NCBI RefSeq assembly: GCF_002161765.1
Contig: NZ_NFIN01000014.1
Coordinates: 26,675 to 90,674, forward strand
Source: Bacteroides sp. An322
Lineage (GTDB): Bacteria; Bacteroidota; Bacteroidia; Bacteroidales; Bacteroidaceae
Length of the DNA: 64,000 nt
Direction of reading: 5' to 3'
Shown in pieces: positions 8,537 to 16,210 of the stretch; the first letter of the stretch is position 1, and every line of letters begins with the position of its first letter. The notes beneath the pieces are model-generated. The model did not search any database and was not told the DNA's origin. It was given only the letters and a program-made list of their open reading frames with translations. Made by a program: the position numbers and the translations under genes.

Positions 8537-9661
8537 TTAGTCGTTCAGCATCATAGGCATCAGCAGCATCAGCAGGTCTTCGTTTTCTTCTTGTTCTTCC
8601 GGAACAATGACTCCTGCGCGTGAAGGGTCTGCTAATTCGAGGACAACATTGGTTGCAGAAATGTTATTCAGAATGTCTATCAGGAACGACGACTTGAAAC
8701 CGATATTCATGGGATTGCCTTCATATTGGCAGATGAGGGTTTCTTCTGCCGAGGTCGAGAAGTCAATGTCTTGTCCGGATATTGTAAGCTGGTTTTCCGA
8801 CAAGTTCAGCTTAATCAGGCTGCTTGCCTGGGATGAAAATACGGACACACGCCGCAAGGCACTAATCAGTGAAGTGCGGTCGAGGGTGGCTTTATGCGGG
8901 TTGTTTTGGGGAATCACCGAATTATAGTTCGGGTAGCGTCCTTCTATCAGCCTGCATATCATTTGGTAGTTTTCCAGTGTGAACATGGCATTCCGGTCAT
9001 CGAAGCCGATTTGTACATCTCCTTGTTCTTTGGTCAGCAGGTTCTTCAGGAGGTTAGCGGGCTTCTTGGGCAAAATAAAGGCTGCTTTTTCAGTGCCGTG
9101 GGCTGCGTAGGTCTTGTTGCGTACCAGTTTATGTCCGTCCGATGCTACCATGGTGATGTCTTCGGGAGTGATATCGAAATAAATACCGTTCATAACCGGA
9201 CGAAGCTCGTCGTCGGCGGTCGCGAAAATGCATCGGTTCACCCCTCCCAGCAAGGTTTCGGCTGATAGGGTCAGTTGTACGGCATTAGCTCCTAATGCCT
9301 GAGGCTGAGGATATTCATCGGCATTCTGCCCCATCAGGTTGTATTGTCCGTTTTGGTATTGGACGGTGATTTCCAGGTTGTCTAAGTTTATTTGGAATGC
9401 CAAGGGCTGTTCTGGAATCTCTTTTAACGCTTCCAACAAGGTACGGGATGAAACGGCAAACCGTCCGTCTCCGTCAAATTCGTTTACTTCGATAGAGGTG
9501 GAAAGAGTTGTCTCGTTGTCCGAGGCGGTCATGGAAAGTGTGCCGTCGCGCAGCTCCAGCAGGAAGCAGTCGAGGATGGGTAACGAGTTTTTCGAATTGA
9601 TTACACGGCTGATAGCCTGTAAATGACTGAATAGGCTTGTGCTTGAAACAATAAATTTCAT
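8537..9661 (-). CDS. dnaN: DNA polymerase III sliding clamp, beta subunit
   Basis: The 374-residue product matches the family length and has three repeated clamp domains of about 120 residues each. Diagnostic stretches include MKFIVSSTSLFSHLQAISRVI at the start of domain 1, LRPVMNGIYFDI in domain 2 and FSSQASSLIKLNLSENQL in domain 3. The C-terminus (LLMLLMPMMLND) is the usual PMR-like tail in modified form. The ring tethers polymerase III and repair enzymes to DNA. It heads the leftward run and has a good promoter at 9709-9716. Confidence 0.97.
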   Translation of the reverse strand: MKFIVSSTSLFSHLQAISRVINSKNSLPILDCFLLELRDGTLSMTASDNETTLSTSIEVNEFDGDGRFAVSSRTLLEALKEIPEQPLAFQINLDNLEITVQYQNGQYNLMGQNADEYPQPQALGANAVQLTLSAETLLGGVNRCIFATADDELRPVMNGIYFDITPEDITMVASDGHKLVRNKTYAAHGTEKAAFILPKKPANLLKNLLTKEQGDVQIGFDDRNAMFTLENYQMICRLIEGRYPNYNSVIPQNNPHKATLDRTSLISALRRVSVFSSQASSLIKLNLSENQLTISGQDIDFSTSAEETLICQYEGNPMNIGFKSSFLIDILNNISATNVVLELADPSRAGVIVPEEQEENEDLLMLLMPMMLND

Positions 9662-9708
9662 ATTGGTATATTTTTATTTTTTATATTTGCAATCGTCAAA
9701 AACATTGC

Positions 9709-9716
9709 CAAAGTTA
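9709..9716 (-). promoter_or_regulatory. Promoter -7 box for dnaN (TAACTTTG)
   Basis: On the minus strand TAACTTTG matches the Bacteroides -7 consensus TAnnTTTG. A TTTTTTG tract ends 22 bases upstream, a slightly long spacing for the -33 element. The dnaN ATG is about 48 bases downstream of the box. Confidence 0.6.
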
Positions 9717-9815
9717 CGAAAAGATTGGCGATGCATCACAAAAAAGAAGCTAAAAAATTAGTTTACTTCTGTAGAAAAGCGTAATTTCGTGACCAAAATT
9801 AAAAAAACTATAGAT

Positions 9816-10196
9816 ATGGAATTAGCAGGAAAAGTGATTGCCGTACTTCCTCCGAAGAGCGGTACATCAAGAAATGGAAATGAATGGACAGTGCAAGAGT
9901 ATGTAATCGAAACGCATGACCAATATCCGCGCCGGATGTGTTTCGATGTGTTTGGAGCAGATAAAATACAACAATTCAATATCCAGGTGGGCGAAGAACT
10001 GAATGTTTCGTTTGATATTGATGCCCGTGAATGGCAGGGGCGTTGGTTTAATAGTATCCGCGCCTGGAAGGTAGACCGCGTCAGCGCAGACCAGTCGGTC
10101 GCTCCCCAACAGCCTCCTTTCCCGCCGGTGAACGCTGCTCCGGCGGCTCCGGTAGATTTCTCTGCTGGCGATGAAAAAGACGACCTTCCTTTCTAA
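9816..10196 (+). CDS. DUF3127 domain protein, OB-fold SSB-like
   Basis: A 126-residue protein if started at ATG 9816; an in-frame GTG nine codons earlier is less likely because conserved sequence begins at MELAGKVIAVLP. The core (residues 1-90: WTVQEYVIETHDQYPRRMCFDVFG, NVSFDIDAREWQGRWFNSIRAW) is the DUF3127 family found in Bacteroidetes and resembles an OB-fold single-stranded nucleic-acid-binding domain. The tail is Pro/Ala-rich and ends in an acidic DEKDDLPF. The DDLPF end is like the C-terminal tip of SSB, which recruits partner proteins. It is divergent from dnaN, consistent with a DNA-replication role; that role is inference. Confidence 0.85.
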   Translation: MELAGKVIAVLPPKSGTSRNGNEWTVQEYVIETHDQYPRRMCFDVFGADKIQQFNIQVGEELNVSFDIDAREWQGRWFNSIRAWKVDRVSADQSVAPQQPPFPPVNAAPAAPVDFSAGDEKDDLPF

Positions 10197-10227
10197 ATCT
10201 CGGCACTGACAAAAAGGCACATTTGTG

Positions 10228-10320
10228 CTGACAAAAATGCATACGGCTTCATTGGCTGACGCACTTGGCTTCGTTGGCTGATGAAGCCTGCTTTGTTTGC
10301 CATCGAAGCCTGCTTCGTTT
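10228..10320. repeat. Intergenic inverted repeat, GCATACGG family, copy A
   Basis: This starts with CTGACAAAAATGCATACGGC and continues with alternating TTCATTGGC, TTCGTTGGC and GATGAAGCC units that can pair with each other. Related copies are at 30207-30300 and, inverted, at 54324-54420. The stretch between the DUF3127 gene and the GH3 gene contains only this repeat and the GH3 promoter. Confidence 0.75.
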
Positions 10321-10346
10321 AAATAGTTCTAATGCATCGCCTGTTT

Positions 10347-10377
10347 TTTGCATGTTTTGAAGAAGTTGCTAACTTTG
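10347..10377 (+). promoter_or_regulatory. Promoter for GH3 glycosidase gene
   Basis: TTTG at 10347-10350 and TAACTTTG at 10370-10377 are separated by 19 bases, the expected Bacteroides -33/-7 arrangement. The start codon lies 67 bases downstream. Confidence 0.7.
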
Positions 10378-10444
10378 CTACGTTATATATATAAGTAGGG
10401 ATGTAAAAACATCTAGTTATAATCATTAATTATCCAATTTTATC

Positions 10445-13030
10445 ATGAAAAAGACATTTAGATTTGTGGGGTTAGGGCTGATAGGCTTTTTCCTGTTGTC
10501 GTGCAATTCCAAATTGCCGTATCAAGACACCTCTCTTTCGCCAGAGGAGCGTGCCGAAGATTTAGTAGGCAGGCTGACGCTGGAAGAGAAAGTTTCACTT
10601 ATGCAAAATTCTTCACCGGCGATTCCGAGGCTGGGCATCAAGGCTTACGACTGGTGGAGCGAGGCTCTCCACGGGGTAGGACGTGCCGGACTGGCTACGG
10701 TTTTCCCTCAATCCATCGGAATGGCAGCATCGTTCAACGATAGTCTGTTGCTGGAGGTATTTACGGCGGTCAGCGATGAGGCGCGTGCCAAATATGTAGA
10801 GTTCGGGAAAGACGGTTCGTCTGAACGGTATCAGGGATTGACTTTCTGGACGCCTAATGTCAATATTTTCCGCGATCCGCGTTGGGGACGCGGGCAAGAG
10901 ACCTACGGTGAGGACCCTTATCTGAGCAGCCGGATGGGAATCAGCGTCGTGCGTGGATTGCAGGGGCCTGAAGATGAAAAATACGATAAGCTTCATGCAT
11001 GTGCCAAGCATTTTGCGGTGCATTCGGGACCGGAATGGAATCGTCATATATTTGATGTGGAGAGCGTAGACCCGCGTGACTTGTGGGAAACTTACTTGCC
11101 AGCCTTTAAGGCTTTGGTACAGAAGGCGGATGTGAAAGAGGTGATGTGTGCCTACAACCGCTTTGAAGGAGAGCCTTGCTGCGGAAGCACGAAGTTGCTT
11201 CAGCAGATTCTCCGCGATGATTGGGGATATGAAGGGATTGTGGTGTCCGATTGTTGGGCAATCAATGACTTTTATACTGAGGGTTATCATCATACCGAGC
11301 CGGATGCGGAACATGCTTCGGCTAAGGCGGTAGGAAGTGGTACCGACTTGGAGTGTGGTGAAAGCTATGGTTCGCTGGTAGATGCTGTCAAGCAGGGCTT
11401 GATTGATGAAGAGAAAATCAATGTGTCTGTAAAGCGTTTGATGAAAGCCCGTTTTGAGTTGGGCGAAATGGATGAGGACGTTTCGTGGAATGAGATACCT
11501 TATAGTGTAGTAGATAGTAAGGAACATCGGGCGTTGGCTTTGAGGATGGCACAGGAAAGCATTGTGTTGTTGAAGAATGCAGGCAATGTGCTTCCGTTGA
11601 ACAAACAGATGAAAGTGGCATTGGTCGGTCCGAATGCCAATGACAGTATCATGCAATGGGGAAACTATAACGGATTCCCAAGTCAGACTTCTACTTTATT
11701 GAAGAGCTTGCAGGCGCAATTCCCCGAAGGACAGTTGATTTATGAGCCTGGGTGTGACCATACTTCTGCTGTGGCATTGCAAAGCTTGTTCCAGCAATGC
11801 AGTGCAGACGGGAAGGTTGGGTTTAAGGCTGCTTATTGGAATCAGACTAAGCCGGAAGGTACTCCGGATGTAGAGACTCATGTCGGTACGCCGTTCCGTT
11901 TTACCACAGCTGGGGCTATTGTGTTTGCTCCGGGTGTCAATTTGGGCGATTTCTCGGCAGAGTATGAATCTACGTTCCGTCCAGAGAAGAGTGAAGAAGT
12001 GGTATTCAGTTTCCAGACCCAAGGCTTTGCCAAATTGTTTGTTGACGGAGAAGAAGTGGCTTCTGCCTTGAATATGAAGAGCAACCGTGTCTATGCATTT
12101 CAGGCAGAGGCAGGAAAATCGTATGATATCAAGATACAGTTTGTGGCGACTGAAGGCAATTGTGCTACGCTGAATTTCGATTTCGGGCGTGAAGTGCCGC
12201 TTGATTTGCAGGCTTCGGTGGAAAAGGTGAAAGATGCCGATGTGGTTGTATTTGCCGGAGGTATTTCTCCGGGGCTGGAAGGTGAAGAGATGCCGGTCAG
12301 CGTACCCGGATTTAAAGGAGGAGACCGTGAGAATATCGAATTGCCTGAAGTGCAAACCCGTTTGCTTTCCGAGTTGAAGAAAGCCGGAAAGAAGATTATA
12401 TTTGTCAATTTCTCTGGTTCAGCTATGGGGCTGGCTCGCGAAGCAGGAATGTGTGATGCCATTATTCAGGCTTGGTATCCCGGACAGGCTGGAGGTAATG
12501 CGGTGGCTTCTGTTCTATTGGGAGATTATAATCCTGCAGGACGTTTGCCGGTTACTTTCTATAAGAGCACCAAGCAATTGCCCGATTTTCTGGATTATTC
12601 GATGAAGGGACGTACATACCGCTACATGGATGAGGCTCCGTTATATCCGTTCGGGTATGGATTAAGCTATACGGCGTTCGAATATGGAGAAGCTAAGGCT
12701 TCTGCGTTGGAAGTGAAAGAAGGCGAAATTTGTACGTTGACGGTTCCGGTAACAAATGTTGGTGAACGTGACGGAGAAGAAGTGGTACAAGTGTATTTGC
12801 GCCGTCCGGGAGATAAGGAAGGGCCAAGCCATGCCTTGCGTGCATTTAAACGTGTGGCTATAAAGAAAGGTGAGACCCGGCAGGTTACTTTCCAATTAGA
12901 CGATGAAAGTTTTGAATGGTTTGACGAGAATACCAATACGGTTCATCCGCTTTCCGGAGAGTACGAGATTTTGTATGGAGGTTCTTCCGATAGGAAACAA
13001 TTGAAGGCGGTTAAAGTGAAACGTATCTGA
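10445..13030 (+). CDS. Glycoside hydrolase family 3 lipoprotein (beta-xylosidase/beta-glucosidase type)
   Basis: The 861-residue protein carries a lipoprotein signal (FFLLSCNS, Cys20). The GH3 N-terminal barrel (about 35-330) has KHFAVHSG near 188 and the nucleophile Asp269 in VVSDCWAIND. The SDCWAI context is closer to beta-xylosidases of GH3 (SDCGAI) than to BglX-type enzymes. A PA14-like domain is inserted at about 461-581 in the second GH3 domain, which resumes with VVVFAGG. A fibronectin III-like module closes the protein (about 755-855, VPVTNVGERDGEEVVQVY). It should cleave beta-linked glycosyl residues from oligosaccharides at the cell envelope. It has its own promoter and terminator and no SusC/SusD pair next to it, so the natural glycan cannot be assigned. 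Confidence 0.93.
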   Translation: MKKTFRFVGLGLIGFFLLSCNSKLPYQDTSLSPEERAEDLVGRLTLEEKVSLMQNSSPAIPRLGIKAYDWWSEALHGVGRAGLATVFPQSIGMAASFNDSLLLEVFTAVSDEARAKYVEFGKDGSSERYQGLTFWTPNVNIFRDPRWGRGQETYGEDPYLSSRMGISVVRGLQGPEDEKYDKLHACAKHFAVHSGPEWNRHIFDVESVDPRDLWETYLPAFKALVQKADVKEVMCAYNRFEGEPCCGSTKLLQQILRDDWGYEGIVVSDCWAINDFYTEGYHHTEPDAEHASAKAVGSGTDLECGESYGSLVDAVKQGLIDEEKINVSVKRLMKARFELGEMDEDVSWNEIPYSVVDSKEHRALALRMAQESIVLLKNAGNVLPLNKQMKVALVGPNANDSIMQWGNYNGFPSQTSTLLKSLQAQFPEGQLIYEPGCDHTSAVALQSLFQQCSADGKVGFKAAYWNQTKPEGTPDVETHVGTPFRFTTAGAIVFAPGVNLGDFSAEYESTFRPEKSEEVVFSFQTQGFAKLFVDGEEVASALNMKSNRVYAFQAEAGKSYDIKIQFVATEGNCATLNFDFGREVPLDLQASVEKVKDADVVVFAGGISPGLEGEEMPVSVPGFKGGDRENIELPEVQTRLLSELKKAGKKIIFVNFSGSAMGLAREAGMCDAIIQAWYPGQAGGNAVASVLLGDYNPAGRLPVTFYKSTKQLPDFLDYSMKGRTYRYMDEAPLYPFGYGLSYTAFEYGEAKASALEVKEGEICTLTVPVTNVGERDGEEVVQVYLRRPGDKEGPSHALRAFKRVAIKKGETRQVTFQLDDESFEWFDENTNTVHPLSGEYEILYGGSSDRKQLKAVKVKRI

Positions 13031-13077
13031 ATAGGAAGGACTATGTGATTTAAATTTATAGTGTATAAGTACACAAA

Positions 13078-13139
13078 GATAAAGGCAGAGGGGCATAGAA
13101 TGAACCGGAGTAAGGGGAAATGCTCGTCTGCCTTTTATC
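13078..13139 (+). terminator. Extended stem-loop after GH3 gene
   Basis: GATAAAGGCAGA pairs with TCTGCCTTTTATC and an inner GGGGCAT with ATGCTC, making an interrupted long stem 48 bases after the GH3 stop. The rest of the 437-base gap up to the next gene holds a promoter and no visible gene. Confidence 0.6.
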
Positions 13140-13397
13140 ATATTGTCTGAAAATGACGGCAATAATCTGGTTTTGTTCCTTTTTAGGGTGGAAGATGTTA
13201 CGGTTTTGTTTCAAGTGTTAATTTGAAAGTAAAGGGCATAAATTGGGGTGATGTCCGATGATTTGGACGATAGTTGACTGTCTATATCAGCTTGTAAGGG
13301 AAATATTCGGTAATAAATTGATAGGGAGATGTTTTGTTAACTGCTAATTTTATTAACATAAAGCGGTTAAATCTGCGATAAAAAGCGTATGAAAGTC

Positions 13398-13427
13398 TTT
13401 GTGTTTAAGCAAAAATTGTTATATTTG
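13398..13427 (+). promoter_or_regulatory. Promoter for the TonB-dependent receptor locus
   Basis: TTTG at 13398-13401 and TATATTTG at 13420-13427 are 18 bases apart. The start codon follows 41 bases later, leaving a short leader. Confidence 0.65.
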
Positions 13428-13467
13428 TTTCTAAATCTTTAATAACACAAAAACAAAGAAGAAACGT

Positions 13468-16185
13468 ATGAGAAAACAGTTGAAACATTTCTTGCTGTTT
13501 GCCGTGCTTACGATTTGTTGTACAGCAACGGCGGTAGCTCAGGCTACCCTAAAAGGTACAGTTGTGGATGCGGTCACGAACGAGCCTCTCATCGGGGCGA
13601 CGGTTGCCGTGAAGGGCACAACTCAAGGTGCGATAACCGATGTAAACGGAGGGTTTACATTGAAAATTTCCAAGTCGGGAGTAACGGTTGTCTTCTCTTA
13701 TATCGGTTATAAAGAGAAGACGATGGAGATTACTCAAAAAGGAGAAGTCGACTTGGGCGTTGTGGGAATGGACCACGATACGCAGATGTTGCAGGATGTT
13801 GTAATTACATCTTCTGTCGCTATCGCCCGCAAAACGCCGGTAGCCGTGTCCAGCGTAAGTATGGACTTCATTGAAGAAAAACTCGGTACGCAGGAATTCC
13901 CTGAAATCTTGAAATCTACTCCGGGCGTGCATGCCAACAAGGAAGGCGGAGGTTATGGCGACTCGGAAATCTACATGCGCGGGTTCGGCAACGAAAACAT
14001 TGCCGTGATGGTGAACGGCGTGCCGATGAACGACATGGAATGGGGAGGTATTTATTGGTCGAACTGGGCTGGATTGACCGATGTGACCCGCACCATGCAG
14101 ACTCAGCGTGGTTTGGGTGCCTCGAAGGTTTCGGCTCCTTCGGTAGGAGGTACCATTAACATCGTGACCCGCGGGCTGGATAGTGAAAAGGGCGGAACGG
14201 TCGCTTATTCGATGGGCAACGACGGCATGAATAAGATGTTGTTCAGCGTTTCTACCGGTGTGTCGAAGAGCGGTTGGGCAATGACGTTGCTTGGTGCACG
14301 CACGTGGGGTAACGGATATGTGCAAGGAACTGATTTCGAAGGCTATAATTACTTCCTGAACATCTCGAAGCGTCTGAACGATGCGCACCAGTTGTCGCTT
14401 ACGGCTTTCGGTGCTCCGCAAAAGCACTACCAGCGTGACGGCGCGTTGACTATCGCCGACTGGCAACGCATGGAGAAGGTATATGGCGTGAAGAATTACA
14501 AGTATAATTCCACTTACGGATTCGATAACAACGGGGAGCGTCAGAGCGCGGAATACAACGTATATCACAAGCCGCAAATCAGCTTGAACCACCAGTGGCA
14601 AATCGATGAGAAATCATCATTGAGTACCGTGGCATACGTGTCTATCGGACGCGGGTACGGCAATTCGGGACAAGGAAACGAGGACTACGGCTATTCGTAC
14701 CGTGACTGGAACGGCGCTTATTACGGCGAATTGCAGACCAAGTTCCGCAAGGCGGACGGCACGTTCGACTATGGAGCCATCGAAGACATCAATGCCGCGA
14801 GCGAATACGGTTCCATGTTGGTGATGAGCCAGTCGAAGAACTATCATAACTGGTACGGATTGCTCTCGACTTACACCACCAAGTTCGGTGAATACTTCGA
14901 TTTCTACGGAGGTGTCGACTTCCGTTATTATAAAGGTACGCATACCAATGAAATATCAGACTTGTTCGGCGGGCAATACTTTATGGACTCTACCCGCGGC
15001 GATGTGCAGGCGGCTAACAATATTAACGCGGCTAATCCGGCATGGAGATACCAGAAATTAGGCGTGGGCGATGTGGTTTACCGCGACTATGACGGACACG
15101 TATTGCAGGAAGGTGCTTTCTTCCAAACTGAATTCAACAAAGACAAGCTTTCGGCTTTCGTAGCCGGTTCGTTGTCGAACACTACGTATTGGCGTTACGA
15201 CCGCTTCTATTACGACAAGGCTCATGCCAAATCGGACAAAGTCAGCTTCTTAGGCTTTACGGCAAAGGGAGGTGCCAACTACAACATCACCGACAATCAC
15301 AATGTATTCTTTAATTTAGGTTATATCAGCCGTGCGCCGAAATTCTCTTACGGCGCTTTCATGCAGGCTACTACCAGCCATGCCATTAATAAGGATGCCA
15401 AGAACGAAAAAGTCTTGTCGTTCGAGTTGGGTTACGGTTTCCGCAACGAATGGCTGAGCGCGAACCTGAACGCTTATTGGACAAAATGGCTGGACAAGAC
15501 CATGACCAAGAGCGGCACATTGGATAATCAAATGGAATATTACATGAACATGACCGGTGTAAATGCGTTGCATAAAGGTATTGAATTGGATATGAAAATC
15601 ACTCCGCTGAGCTGGCTGGAACTGACCGGTATGTTCTCGTTGGGTGATTGGAAATGGGATAGCAATGCTACAGGATATGCATACGATGCGCATGGAAACG
15701 CCTTGACCTCGGAAGGAACGACCACTACGGTAGGAGCAGCCGACCATGCCAACGCGAAAATCAACCTGAAAGGCGTGCGCGTGGGAGGTTCGGCACAGAC
15801 CACCGCGGCTATCGGCGCAACCTTCAAGATAGGCAAATCCATCCGTGTGGGTGCCGACTGGACGTATTACGGACGTAACTATGCTTACTATTCCCTGTCG
15901 GGAAGCAACCTGTCATTGGGCAGGGAAGTGTCGGTGCTCGACCCGTGGAAGATTCCTGCGGCAAGCCAGTTCGACCTGAATGCTTCTTACCGCTTCAAGA
16001 TCGGCAAGCTGAATGCCATTCTTTCCGGAAACGTGAACAACCTGTTGGATTACCAGTATATCTCGAAGGCGTTCAATCCGAACACGCTTTCTTCTTCTAC
16101 CTTGCAGGAAGCTACAGCCGAGAACATTTACTGCTATTACGCTTTTGGGCGTACGTATAGCTTGAGACTGAGAGTAAACTTCTAA
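13468..16185 (+). CDS. TonB-dependent outer-membrane receptor with carboxypeptidase-like N-terminal domain
   Basis: The 905-residue protein begins with a signal peptide (to about residue 25). Residues 27-112 are a carboxypeptidase-regulatory-like beta domain (GTVVDAVTNEPLIGATVAVKGT). The plug domain follows at about 125-240 (TPVAVSSVSMDFIEEKLGT, YMRGFGNENIAVMVNGVPMND, SVGGTINIVTR), then a 22-strand-type barrel rich in aromatic residues to the terminal RVNF. It imports a ligand through the outer membrane using TonB energy. No SusD-like gene follows; the partner is a large surface lipoprotein 25 bases downstream, and two nuclease-family genes come after. GC-rich codon choice is stronger here than in neighbours, as expected for a highly expressed protein. 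Confidence 0.95.
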   Translation: MRKQLKHFLLFAVLTICCTATAVAQATLKGTVVDAVTNEPLIGATVAVKGTTQGAITDVNGGFTLKISKSGVTVVFSYIGYKEKTMEITQKGEVDLGVVGMDHDTQMLQDVVITSSVAIARKTPVAVSSVSMDFIEEKLGTQEFPEILKSTPGVHANKEGGGYGDSEIYMRGFGNENIAVMVNGVPMNDMEWGGIYWSNWAGLTDVTRTMQTQRGLGASKVSAPSVGGTINIVTRGLDSEKGGTVAYSMGNDGMNKMLFSVSTGVSKSGWAMTLLGARTWGNGYVQGTDFEGYNYFLNISKRLNDAHQLSLTAFGAPQKHYQRDGALTIADWQRMEKVYGVKNYKYNSTYGFDNNGERQSAEYNVYHKPQISLNHQWQIDEKSSLSTVAYVSIGRGYGNSGQGNEDYGYSYRDWNGAYYGELQTKFRKADGTFDYGAIEDINAASEYGSMLVMSQSKNYHNWYGLLSTYTTKFGEYFDFYGGVDFRYYKGTHTNEISDLFGGQYFMDSTRGDVQAANNINAANPAWRYQKLGVGDVVYRDYDGHVLQEGAFFQTEFNKDKLSAFVAGSLSNTTYWRYDRFYYDKAHAKSDKVSFLGFTAKGGANYNITDNHNVFFNLGYISRAPKFSYGAFMQATTSHAINKDAKNEKVLSFELGYGFRNEWLSANLNAYWTKWLDKTMTKSGTLDNQMEYYMNMTGVNALHKGIELDMKITPLSWLELTGMFSLGDWKWDSNATGYAYDAHGNALTSEGTTTTVGAADHANAKINLKGVRVGGSAQTTAAIGATFKIGKSIRVGADWTYYGRNYAYYSLSGSNLSLGREVSVLDPWKIPAASQFDLNASYRFKIGKLNAILSGNVNNLLDYQYISKAFNPNTLSSSTLQEATAENIYCYYAFGRTYSLRLRVNF

Positions 16186-16210
16186 CCCCTAAATTAAAGA
16201 AACGCAGTAT

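Noticed and set aside
10613..11656. Long open frame of 347 codons on the minus strand
   Set aside because: It lies wholly opposite the GH3 gene, whose domains and motifs are clear, and the translation is low in family features; it is a shadow of GC-rich third codon positions.
13031..13467. Possible small gene in the gap before the TonB receptor
   Set aside because: No frame with a plausible start and length; the gap is explained by a terminator-like stem and a promoter.
13549..14601. Open frame of 350 codons opposite the TonB receptor
   Set aside because: His- and Arg-rich translation without recognisable domains; the plus-strand receptor is certain.
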